Below the pieces are notes generated by a model. It was not told the origin of the DNA, did no database searches, and saw only the letters and a program-made list of their open reading frames with translations. The translations under genes were made by a program, and so were the position numbers. Positions 1 to 12,500 of a stretch of 64,000 bases of DNA are shown piece after piece (positions within the stretch are counted from its first letter, which is position 1; each line of letters begins with the position of its first letter). This stretch comes from Plutella xylostella. Taxonomy: Eukaryota; Arthropoda; Insecta; Lepidoptera; Plutellidae. The stretch lies in contig NC_063988.1 in the NCBI RefSeq assembly GCF_932276165.1, forward strand, positions 1,922,001 to 1,986,000, read 5' to 3'.

Positions 1-124
1 TTGCTGTCGATGCTGACTCTGCCGGCGAGTTGTTCGTTGTGCCTTCTCTCTCGCGAGTTTCGACGGCTCTCCCTTCAGCGGTGGGGGTCGTGTTCCGACT
101 GGTCTTCGCTCGTGTGTTCATCAT
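1..124 (-). CDS. Possible start of a retroelement Gag ORF, running off the left edge
   Basis: An open frame starts at a double ATG at 124 and runs without a stop to position 1, so 41 codons are visible. The product is rich in Thr, Arg, Glu and Ser (it starts MMNTRAKTSR) and has no recognisable domain. A start with 'MNTR..' followed by low-complexity sequence resembles the Gag start of insect LTR retrotransposons. The GC-rich stretch up to about 780 would then be the leader or LTR of an element lying to the left on the minus strand. It lies to the left of (downstream of) alkaline phosphatase exon 5, so it sits in that gene's next intron or beyond its end. The retroelement reading is an inference; it could be a chance ORF. 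Confidence 0.3.
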   Translation of the reverse strand, partial: MMNTRAKTSRNTTPTAEGRAVETREREGTTNNSPAESASTA

Positions 125-780
125 GTCGCCGTTCTTCTTGATGTGGGCTCCACTTGATGTCCCTCGGCGATCTTCTCACGTACAAGGCGAAGGCAGTCTA
201 CTTAGATCGACCGCACCGCTTCAAAAGCGTTAATTGCAAATACGCAACGTCAAGGTGTTACGTAATGCAACCGCGCTGAGCGCGTAGTTTCTCGAACACT
301 CCGCCTCTTCTGTGGGACGCTTAGCAATATACGAGCCGATAGAGTGGCAACGTAATCGCATCAGCGCAGGCTTCGAATCGTCCTCTTCACAGCGTATTAC
401 ACCCAGTAATCGCTTATAGGCTTGATTCTCCTCCTCTTCAGCTGCTGGTCTCCTCCTCTTCGATGAAGCTTCTTGGTTGCAGAATCCGGCACTCGAAGGA
501 CCATGAACTGTAGCGGATTGCTTACAGTTGCAAAACGAAGATAACCGATGGCCGTAATCCACTTGAACTTGCTTCTTAAGGTTGTTGAATACCTAGGCTT
601 AGGTAGGTGACCGGGGCAGAAGTAAAACTCCAGTTTCTTTCTTGAAAAGTGAGCAGAAAGGGAGGCAGAAGTGTTTTCAGGCTTCTTCTAGTCTTCTTAT
701 TGTTCCTCTGTTCGGCTGGCGTAGTACGATTTCAACCTAGCGAAATGGTTGCTTAGCTACCTCGAAGCTATGCCGCACAG
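125..780. repeat. GC-richer repeat-like block, possible retroelement leader or LTR
   Basis: This block is clearly more GC-rich than the AT-rich DNA to its right and the change is abrupt near 780. It holds a 110-codon minus-strand ORF (230-562) rich in Glu, Arg and Cys that matches no family I recognise. I read the block as part of an inserted element rather than host gene, because no splice site or exon-like motif is visible. Confidence 0.3.
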
Positions 781-1477
781 ACGAACCTTGCTTTTTACGC
801 ATTTTTTATTGCCCTCTTTTGCTTCCCTTTACTGTTTCAAACGCATTTATTTATTATAAAGACTTAACCTATGTACATTTTAACGTTTTAATCAACTTAA
901 TTACTAAATAATCTAGCAGGGAAATAAAACACACCTACTCTAGGTACATAAACTAAAAAGTTATAACAATTTTCCTTACATTTTACTTAGTAATTTCTAA
1001 CATTGCACAATCATCTATATCTCTTTATTGAACTTAAAACTAGTTAATAACTTATGTACATGAACAAAATAAGCGTAATCATCATGATTTTAAACAGAAA
1101 AAAGGTAAATAAAACAATCAAATTTTCACAAAAAATAAGACCCAGGCGGAATTGGTCACGCAAGCGCTATCTGTTTAGCGCAGCATAAACATGGCCGCTT
1201 TTGGCATTGTTTACCGCGGTGCGTATTGTTTTCAGCATTCGTCGTCAACAATGTTAATCCAGAGTCAGCCTTATATACTTACTAATATTTAATCCAGGCT
1301 ATTTCCCATGAAAAGCTTACAAAGAATGTATCTCCGATTTAACTACTCAAACCAAAACAACACTATTACTTAACCAAGATATTAAGAGTAAAGAAATGCT
1401 CATATAATTAAGTCTACCCTTTCCACACTTATTTATATTTGTGCAATGAAGAATTAAAAAATAATGAAGAAGCTTAC
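781..1477. other. Alkaline phosphatase intron (part), no gene seen
   Basis: AT-rich intronic DNA to the left of exon 5. I see no exon with alkaline phosphatase motifs here, so the next exon must lie beyond the left edge. Confidence 0.5.
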
Positions 1478-1648
1478 CTTCATCAGCTCATTCCTGTCAG
1501 TGACATACTGATGGGTGGCGTTCTTCTCCATTTTGTCAGCGTGCCAGGCTTCAGTCAGGTCTAGGTTGTCTAGCCTCTTGCCCCCACTCTTGAACTGAGC
1601 GTTGGTGATGTTCGGAGTGAACTCGCGTCTTCCACCACCCATTATCAC
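1478..1648 (-). CDS. Alkaline phosphatase exon 5
   Basis: This exon has 57 codons in phase 0/0. It follows TTCCAG and ends at AAG before GTAAG. It begins VIMGGGRREF, the conserved loop found after the THASPAG motif in the family, and ends DRNELMK. Confidence 0.92.
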
Positions 1649-4600
1649 CTGGAAGAAACAAAGGAGGTAAGGGATTAGGTCAAGATGTTTCTGGAACAGG
1701 TGAGCAGTGCAGAACCAGTGTTTGTGCAACATCCTATTAGACTCTAATAGCTAATAATTAGAGGGAACAAATGAAGCAGCTCAAATTTCATTTAAAAACA
1801 CTCAACCAAAGAAGGTATGTATGTAGGACTGTAGGTATGTTGCTTGAAATACCGCGATGGCGGGTACTGCGTGGAAGAGACAGCTTATTTGAAGAAAAAT
1901 AATTGACCTAAGCCGATTTGACCATGACTAATCTTCTTCTTAGCGTGTCGATGACAAACAATAGATCTTGGTCTAGTGAGCAATGCTAGTGATAGGTTGC
2001 TAATAAATATAGTCTTCCGAAAAACATGTTTGTAAGTATTGTAGGAAAATTATCCCTATAATTAAATACCTACTTATGTGTAATGTTTTCCTTAGAAACG
2101 ATGTTTTAAAGGACCTTTTCATAAACATACATACTTAATTTAATTACTTCTACATGCTGCACAATGGGCATATATTAATGGCAAGTTGTATAATTGACAT
2201 GAATAAATTCATGGGCACTAGTTTTTAATAATGTCTAAAACATTAAATATATCTAATACCTATTGGTACTGGAGGGTTACTATAGTTTCTGAAAAAACTA
2301 ACGATAGCTGTCATGCTATTGGTAGGTTTCATGCAACGAGATAGACTCGTGGTTAGCCTAGCTAAAAATAATTTTAACCTAGACTCCTGCTAAAATACAT
2401 GATCGGCTTATCTTATAGACCTATGTTCGGCTTTGTGTTAACATTGTAAGGAAGTGTTTAGTTAGAGAAATGTTTTGTGTTATCTGTGAGTTAACACTTT
2501 AACACGTCTCTATAATTTAATGGTTTAGTAGTCGTGATCATAAACAATAGGTCGTAAAATATAAAGTAAGAGATTATTCCACGTGTTACAAATAAATGTT
2601 ACTGCTTAATCTGCAAGGTCTGAAAATGTATTCCTAATGATCTCTCTCTTAACCTCTTGTTTGGGGTTCAGCGCAAATAACGGATCTTTGCGAGCCTTAT
2701 AATATATATTTAATGACTTTCCACCATTGACATATATATTACTGCATAAGGACAGGCCAAACCACTCAAGAAAATGGCACCCGCGCGTTGGCCCTTAAAT
2801 AGACATTTTAGGGCCAACGTTCCTCAGTCGACAGTTGTCTGTGACGGAGAGATAGTCTTTGTTTCTTGTGATAAATATGCCTATTTTTGTTGTGAAAGGC
2901 TACAAAAACTATGATACGAAGGTCAAAAAGGAATATGGAATATCGTATCATCCTTAATTAATAAATAAACACATTTTAAAGCGATAATTATTTTACTACC
3001 AAATTCTACAATGACCGCACGATGTAACCTTGTACGGACGTCCGCATGCAACTCACTCATATTATTATGTACCTACTGTCCGGTGACGGTAAAATATGAA
3101 CGCACGTACAAGGTTGCGTCGTCAGGATAAGTACCTCGGCTCTGACATAGTTCCAACAAATTATGACAGATGGCAGTTATTTTGCTTGTATGCTTGCTGA
3201 AGGGCGTATTGAAAAATTGATCTTTTGAAATCATTGCTTTCCACAAACTGGCACTTCACATAGGTACTCGTAGTATCATTATACATATCATCAGTCTATT
3301 GCAGTTCACGGACGTAGGCCTCTCTCAAAGCAAGCCACTGGATGCGATTTACAGCTTTTCGCACCGAATCCAATGGTGAAGATGGAGAGATGTTATTTGT
3401 ACAGTTATCCGCTTTCCGATTAGAATCATGACCATGTCTTCACCCCAACAAGACCTTACCTTATACATGTTCCCAGGCTTCTCCTTCACAAGCTGGTACG
3501 CAATATCCTTGCAGCCGAGGTCCAGGCACTCCTGGGGCACGTCGGAGTCCGCCTCCCAGTTCCTCTCGGAGGAGTGAGCGTACATGCCGGCTGGGGACGC
3601 GTGCGTCACTCGCGTGGTTGTCACTAGACCTGGAAGTGGATGAGAGAAGAGGTTAGATATTAATCCTGGCTATTGAGGATGATCATATGACTTTATAGAT
3701 TTGCACTTAAAGCCTATATCTGCATATCTTCCTCTTTTCATTTAGGTAATCTATGATGACATCTTAGAGGGCCTAATGTTCTAATTACAAAAGTGTAGTA
3801 TTATAATATTATGTTGCATTAAAATATGAAGTAAGTAATAGGTATTTGCAGCAACACTTTATTAAAACAATGTATAATTTACGATTTCCGGTGATTGAAT
3901 TAGAGGAAAACTAATAATATATGTATTGTTGGTTAAAGGAAGAAAACTCGTTATATCTTCATTGATGAAATTAGAATACTAATTGCTAACTTATCTATTT
4001 ATGGCGAACCTAGTGTGAAGCACAATTATTATTGAATAAAGGCTAGATCTTATCAGCAGGTAGGTCATGATCAGTTTTATCAAGTTCAATGACGAAATTA
4101 GATATTTCATTACCATAATTTTATTATTGTCCACACTGCTTGCTGGACATTTATGTGCCTCAAAAACGAAGAAAGTCAGACTAATACTTTTCTTGTTCTT
4201 AGAGTATCGGTAACAAACGCAAAATATGGGCTAGCGTTTGTCAGCATGGTGAAAGAATTACTCAGTCTGATATTTGGCCAGTCGCTGACTGCCCAGAGTG
4301 TGCCGGACTTTATATCATACTACAGATGATACGTCATTTAGACAGGTTCCTTTTAAGTACCGCATAACTTTAAAACCTAAGCTCACAAAATTCTCGAAGG
4401 GCCGGGGCAGTTATCTACAATCCGCCAAAATGCTTGTCATCAGTTGAAGGGATAGACTTACCAGCATCAAGTCCCGCGTCCAAGGCCCACTGTCCGATCG
4501 AAGACACGAGGTTGCCCTGGTGCAGCTGCGAGCTGCAGGCGCCGCGAGTCACGTTCCCGTCCAGCCCGATGGTCCCGTACTTGGTCTTCACTCCGGTGAG

Positions 4601-7600
4601 GTAGGAGGTGGCTGTGCACGCCGAGTCCGGGACTTGCGCGTCGAGGCAGTACGTCTGGGGAGGAAGAGTGATGGTCAGTAAATTGTAAAATGTGGAAATC
4701 ATTAGGGGAGGCCTACGTCTGGGGAGGAAGTGGAAGATGAGGGTCAGTAAAAGTATAAATCAGATTGGAAAAGGTGGAAATCATTAGGGGAGGCCTATGT
4801 TCAGCAGTGGAAATCCTATATATGGATGAGGTGATGATGGTGATGATGACTAGAAGTATAATCAGGTACTTCTTCTTAGCGTGCCGGTCACAAACAACTC
4901 GTACGAGACGGTCCAGGGTTGGTCAAAGTGGTGAAAGCATAGACACTAGACAGTCAGATTATCATCAGTCCCAGACATTGAGAGCCCATATGGCCTCTAG
5001 TACGGGTTTGCAATTTACGTAAACGAAAAAAGTTGGTAGTCTTCTGTCATCTGCATACATTACCCGTCAAAATTTTCATGATAGTTTCCGCTAGAGGCGC
5101 CATTTGTATGCGAGTAAACGTAATCTTTTGCAGTTTTCGACAAACTGTAAAGCCTGTAAGTACTAGCATAGAATAACGAGTACTACTGTACTTGTACATC
5201 CGGTACTATGATACATGTAGTACTATGGTACTAGATGTAAAAGTTACAGTTGATACGTCAATCGGGGAGGTTCCTTTTGAGACGGTCAGTAAAAATATGG
5301 GAAGGATGACGTCCTATGTTTTCGGCTAGTGTCATTGTACTTTGGAACAACTCATTGTCTGAACATTAACCACAACATCTTTACATGATAATTATGAACC
5401 CAATACCTACAAGTTATCTATCTGCATAACAATTCTTTATTCTGGGCATGGCTGTTAATTTGTAAAGATTTGTTTTTCAGTAGATATTATGAACATTGTA
5501 TGGTTTAATTTAAGAAGAAAAATATGTTCGTAATTTTCAGTGTTGTTTAATTTATTTGCTAAAAGCCGTACAAGTGTATCCGATTCGTTTTGTCATGGTT
5601 GACATTGGTGATATTGTAGTTGTTAAGAAAACATAAAAATTAATTATTTTTGAAAATTGTAGCTACCTAAAGTAAGCAGCCTGTAAGTAATTAAACAAAT
5701 CAGGTTGTTCTAGAAGACATAATTATGGAATTAATTGTTTGTAATCATGTCTTCATCCCTCTATTTCTGTATTTTACAAGGACGAGCGGAGGCTTTCTTT
5801 AGATATACCTACCTAATAACCTCAATACCAAGAACGAACTGTCAGTTTACAAGTGGTTTGCAAGCTTCATCATGATTCATTTTTATCGAATTTTGACCTT
5901 CTGTGTAACAAATCAAGCACAAAGAGTCGATAAACTGACAGTGCATTCTATGAATTCGGGGGTTACTCCCAGGTGACTTCCAAAGGCGAAGTAATGTAAA
6001 AAAAGTCATTACGTAAAATCCTTGCCGTTATTGTAAAAATCATTTCCGACATTCGCGAAATAATTGCTAATATCACAGCCAAAATACAGATCACATGAAG
6101 GAAACATGAAACTAACAATTTGCCCGCTCCACCGAGCACCGTGCGATTGTGGTCTTTAAAGTGAATGCAATAGAGGTACTAATTTGCACTATGATTGTGT
6201 CACGATTAAGGAAAACGTGGGTAGCACGTTGCGAGACGTGCTCTTTGTTTTTTTTTTAAACCACTCCGAAAATTAAACGTGTTATAAAATGGAACTTGGA
6301 GTGTGTGTATGTTTATGCCAATGTATACAGGGTATGTTACAAAATTGGTATAGTGAGCCGAAAGGGGCTGATTCAGGCATACTGCTGGCCATTTTGCAAC
6401 ACCCATTGTAGGTATAATCGATTCTGAAAATACAAGCTTTGCCATGGGCTTTGTCAAGTGGTATCTCTACATTAATGAATAAAAAAAGACGGTACTACAT
6501 CAGTGTTACAAATTACAAAGAATAAACTGTTGACCTAAATACTTTTTGGTATTGGCGCTTCATTCTATTGCAAAGTTAGCGTTTGCATACGCTTTTATCT
6601 TTATGAACAGGATGTTGGAAGTTCAAAAAAATTTAGATAAACAGGAAATTATTCCTACCTCAATCTTTAATTAAAACTGTAACTTTGCATTTGTGCATGC
6701 ATTACAACTATGATAAGAGCAGGTTTTCGTGACACGAGTCACTTTTATTGTTATCACTATGTTTAAGCTGAATGCGACTAGGATAACACGGTACAGTCAG
6801 CTATATTAATTGGTGATGATGAATTACTAACATACCTATTTATAAGAGGTTTATCAGTCTCTTAACAGCGTTTAGCCTGAGTCTAGGCTCAGCGCAAACG
6901 AACCCCCAACCATAGCCAATGGGGGCCACCGACCGTGACTTGACACACTTTTTCATATATTTTGTACTAGCTGTTCCCGCGAGCTTCACTTCGCCTCAAA
7001 AAGTTTTCCCGTAGGAATTCCGGGATAAAAAGTAGCCTATGTTCTTTCTCAGGGTCTAGACCCTATGTATACCAAATTTCATTCAAATCCGTTTAGTATT
7101 TTTGGCGTGAAAGAGTAACAAACTGACAGACAGACAGACAGACAGACACAGTTACTTTCGCATTTATAATATTAGTTAGCAAGTTAGCATAGATGCAAGA
7201 TCGCCAGAATAATCTCGCAAAATTCTTCGAACCTTTTTCAAATTTCTCCCGATAAAAATGTTAATTTGGAGATATCTCCACACTGGAGACTGTGTCCTTA
7301 CTTCGCGAATCGAATTCATGGGGAAGCTATCTTTAATTTGTAAAAAGAGCTGCCATGCAATCGGTACACCGTTTAGTGCAACGAGATAGAACCGCGTTTG
7401 CATAGCAATTTTAACTTTCTGTAACACAAGAAGTCGAACTCTGTACTATTTTATTTTTCAGTATTTATATCACTTTTCTTCTTTGTGCTAATAAAGACGT
7501 GTAAGTGCATCACGATGTCGCTTGCAAGCCTCTTTTAAACTTCGTAGTTCGTAATAAGAATTCGGGGGTTACTTTTTCTCAAGCAATAGTGACCTCCTAA

Positions 7601-9521
7601 TGTCTCTATAATGAAGCTGTCCGTACAAGCGAATGATACACAATGGTAGGAAGGAAGGTGCTCGATGGCTATTGTAACTAATCGTTGGCTGTGTCCATTG
7701 CCAAGGCTAAGAAATTGTGTTTGTCACTTAATTAGATGGCTTTACACTTTCCGGAGTTTATACGTGATAAACCAAACAGGGGTTATGTAATTTTCAAGCA
7801 GTTGTCTTTGGTAGTATAGGTATACAAATATATTGATGTGGTAGGTATTTATTGGATGTGGTATTAATTGCAATCATAGTATGCGTGAAGTATTAATTTG
7901 CTTTTAATTAGGAAAAGGTTTAAGTTAGTAGGTTATTAAAGAACAAAACAAAATGAAAATCTGTGAGTAACTAGGATAATTTATATTGGTGTGAATTCAT
8001 ACTGATATTAATTTCACGGTTTTTTAAACTAATTGCTTAAATATTCAAATTATGACATGATTTAGTCAGTTCATTTTTAACACGTATTCACCTAAGTTTA
8101 AGAATTAGGTACTTATATATATTCAACCAGATTCATAAAAGTTGAGTATCATGATTTGGCATTGTATACCTAATAATTAATTTTATGGTCCATTAAATTG
8201 GGGAAATAACTTAGTTTTTTTATTTAATTGAATTCTTTAATCTACTTTTAATCTGTTTTATTTAGGGACTTGCATACTCGTATTATTGACATTGGCATTG
8301 ACATAAAACAAAAACACGTAAGTCTACCAATACCAACTATTAACTGAATATACTTAGTGATCGGATTAATCCTATCCCATCAGATCATAGAACAACGCGA
8401 ACTCGGGTGTATCAGATATACTTACTAATAACATTGAGTGTATACTCAATACACGCACTTGGTCCGCATTGTTCTATGACTAATAAGGCCAGATGGTATA
8501 AAACTCACCCGAGCCAGCCCGCTGACAGGAAACTTCTCGAAAGACAGGGTATTATCCTCCCCCACCTCCCTCTCCAGCTGCCCCGCGAACGTCCTGGCGG
8601 CCATGATGGTAGCCAGAGACATGCCGTCTCCAATGAAGAATATGCCATTCTTGGCCCTATTAGTATTGATCTTTTGGTTAAGTTTGTCTTGGATGGTGGC
8701 AGCGGCGCTGCTCCGCCAGTATGACGCGTGTTTTTCTTCCCCCGGGATGTAGGCTGGGTTCATGATGGTGTCGAGCACCTTCTTGGGCTTCGGTGTGGCC
8801 ACATCTTCTGTGAATTTGACAATAAAAATACAATTAATGCGTTTCAAAACTATGCATCGGAGAAATGACTTTTCAGTAATTATACAGACGCACTAGGCCT
8901 AGAACCCTTCCTTCATTGGTTTTGAGGTCTATATTATAGAAGCAGTTTAGAATAGCGTTGCTGCCGAAAAAAAATACCTAGCGGACATAATGAGCTCTTG
9001 TACAAAATACCATGGTAAATATCGCTTTCGGAGTTTATACAATCGGAAACATTGCTTCTGAATTGTTCACCAGATTCCTTTAAGGAAACCAGCGTATTTT
9101 GGAGCTTTTGCTGCATTTTATTGAACAGAGAACAGACTTAAAAAAAGAAAGTATTGAAAATGTATACTTTAACTAGCCAGTATTATAAAGAAATAACGTA
9201 CACAAATTCTAGATAATACGTAATTATTATTATTTTTGTAATAGGTATACGTTTTGTTTGAGAGATAGAACAAAATATGTCACTTGTGCAAAATTATCCG
9301 TGTACAATGCTATCAAGACGTCGGCGTCGGTGTATGAATGGGCCGGGCGCTCATTGTTGCCTAATAAAATCTTACAATGACCGAAGGTCGTAGGATCGCA
9401 GACCTAGGTTATAGGTACAATCTTTATATAATATTTGATTCTAGATGTAAAAAATCATACAAGAGTAATAGGGCAAGAGATTTTTTGTAGATCTACGGTC
9501 TTGAAAAGGAGATGACCAATA

Positions 9522-9552
<31 letters not shown>

Positions 9553-12500
9553 GCCTTGTACTAATGTACTCCCTTGCGGGGTAGGCAGAGGTGCATTGCT
9601 GCATCCACTTTTCGCCAGAGTGTTCATGTTAATAGTCCCAATGTAATAGGGGGCGGGCCTTTTGCCATTTTACGGGCACATCCAAGACCCGAGAACAAAT
9701 ATCTGTGTTTAAACAAATATCTGCCCCAGCCGGGAACCGAACCCGGGACCATCGGCTCAGTAACCACTACGCCATTCGGTCGTCATTTTTCATGACTATA
9801 AAGTTAAGGTGGTACCAAAATAAACTTTTAGGTAGCTGCTGCAATTAGGTAATAAACCATATTAGTATAGTAACATTTTTGTATAAGTAAATACTTAATT
9901 TACTCATTCATGATATTATTTTCAATTTCTTAAGATACTTTTTACTATTAAATTGATGAACAAATGAATCTCAATTATCGTGTTCTATGTATAGACTTGC
10001 AAAAACTAGTAATAGTCCTATTATGGGAAACAATTACCAACTTTTACAAAAACACAATATTCTTGAAAATAAACCATTATAATAAAGATGAATGAAAGAA
10101 GAAGCCCTTGAAAACATTGAGATTTTCATGATGTTTAATAGATGGAACATCAGTGGAGCGGAAATTTATTGATAATTGAAACTATTCAGGAGATAAATAA
10201 CAAACAATGATATACTTTTATTTATAAAAGAAGATGCGGTCTATGAAATTCTATTGACTACTTTAGATTGACAATACATGAACAAGATGGAGTGCAAAAT
10301 ACAAAATCAAACCAAAAAACTGTCCGCTAAATAGATTGCTGTCAAACCGTTTTAAGTTAAATCTGAGAACCAATGAAAAAAGTAACAAAACTTCTAACCA
10401 AACTAATCCTAATCCTAACTAATATTATAAATGCGAAAGTAACTGTGTCTGTCTGTCTGTCTGTCTGTTACTCTTTCACGCCAAAACTACTAAACGGATT
10501 TGAATGAAATTTGGTATACATACGGTCTAGACCCTGGGAAAGAACATAGGCTACTTTTTATCCCGGAATTCCCACGGGAAAACTTTTTAAGGCGTAGCGA
10601 AGCGCGCGGGAACAGCTAGTAAAAAATAAAAGCTCAGAGGTAGACGTAGGGTGATATTTACAGAGACGTTTCTTTTATACTGACACTCCATCTAGTTCTT
10701 ATTAATTTTTCTTTGATTTACTAATAATATTAGACGGGTATTTAATTGTCAGACTGTCATTTCTTTCAGAATTTCAGTAAAACGTTCTGGTTAATCTATG
10801 CTATTTCACTAGTGGTACTCATATTGTTATTTAATCCTTTATTATAATTATATATAATATAAGAATAAGTGTACAAAGGATGGACTTAATGCTACAAGCA
10901 ATTTCTACCAGTCAACCCAAAGGATGTACAAGAAAAAAATATTTATATCTTCTGCTACGTATTATTTATTTGCTGTTCATGTTGTTTGTAATCTACAGCT
11001 ATCTATTTAAATATTTTTCTGAAACCGCTTTTATTGCAGCTGTTTTAATATTAAGTAGTATTTTTATTTACTCAGTTACACACACATACAGACGTTTCAT
11101 GAACACAATTTATACTTCATTGCTGGTATTAAAAAGTACAGCTAGGAATATTCATTATAAAATATAGATTTTATTTCGAGCTTAGCTACCCCAAATAAGG
11201 GTTTTCTCGTGAAATGTTCATAAAAACAAACGAGTTAATCCACACACAGCATTACTACATGCCAAATATGAATAAAAAAGTTCTAGCCGTTTTTCCGTGA
11301 AAGAGGAACAAATCTATCCAACATTACATTACAAACTGTCACATTTAAAGTGTTTATACATTTACCAAAATAAGGTTACAGTGTTTTAAGTGAGCACTGA
11401 ATCTTGAAGAACTGAAAAATATATTTCAGGAGTCAGTACCCTTCCATTTAGGTTCAGTAACCAAAACATAGTAAGTATACTCAAATAATACATTGATAAT
11501 ATCAATCAGTAGGACTAGTTTGTATACGAGTACTAGGCCGTAGTCAAGAAATAGGTGTTCGTTGCATAAAAAGGTTATCTGTTAGATATTACTATTTAAG
11601 CCATAAGGCTGACTTTGTATACTGATTTAATTTTTCGTGCAGTAAATTTTGTACCTATCCACGTTTTTTGGTAAACCGTGGATTTGGAACTTACCGTTAT
11701 ATTCGACTAATACCTTTGTCACGAAACTTTTGGTTTTATGCTCCACTAGATAATTCGTCATAGAGACGTAACGCTTTGCAAAGTACCAATACTGTAATTA
11801 TAATACCTACCTTCTTAAGAGCCAATTTCTCCATTCTCGGTTAGAGCATAACCAGGGAGTAGTGGTTAACTTTTGACACATCTGTCATGAATTTTATATG
11901 GAGATGACGTTTAATTTATTGATGAAATTGGCACTTAAGTCTGTTTTTAAACTGAGATAGGTACTTAATTGACAGAATTGAACTGTTCATCAACAGTTGA
12001 TTGTCCCGCGATTAACTGACGTATCGTTCTATTGGTGGGACAATCGACTGTTGATGAACCGTTCAGAATCTATCAATTTAGTACCTATTTGAGATTAAAA
12101 CAGAATTTATTAACTTAATAAAGATAACGATTATCTTTAGTATATTATATTGTAACAATTATTGTTACACTAAACTATCTATCTCCTTGAGATAAGGATG
12201 GCCATGTTAATTAAAAGGTTATCTTCTGTGTTTTCAGATCTTTCAAAACTTTTTATCTTCACAGGTCGTATTACAAATCTTATCAGTTTTTTTAATGAAT
12301 TAAAGTTATTTGATGTTGCAATTATACTTAGTGATCCAGTGTAATTTCCATTATTATTTAATAAGTAATATTTTTAGTCGGCTTAAAACCATAACAATAT
12401 TGTATGACTATAGACATAATTATTTCATTTGGAATTTAGCATCAGTGTGCACTGATAATAAAAATTATAGAAAAAATGAAATAATTTGATTATTTTGTTT

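Larger units (their letters stand above)
4853..8508. other. Alkaline phosphatase intron 2 (part)
   Basis: About 3.7 kb of AT-rich intron. It holds the repeat at 5036-5160, a MITE half-end at 6325-6385 ('tacagggtatgttacaaaattgg') and a Lep1 copy at 6967-7180. I see no additional exon. Confidence 0.6.

Noticed and set aside
7130..7150. (CAGA)n and (CTGT)n microsatellites as independent loci
   Set aside because: The tetranucleotide tract is at the same internal place in every Lep1 copy and is part of that element.
8407..8724. 105-codon plus-strand ORF over alkaline phosphatase exon 2
   Set aside because: Antisense shadow of the exon with the GDGMS motif.
10880..11167. 95-codon ORF with membrane-like hydrophobic segments
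   Set aside because: It starts within a common LINE-like 3' end and its Leu/Ile/Tyr/Phe content follows the local AT-richness. No homology pattern or splice context supports a gene.
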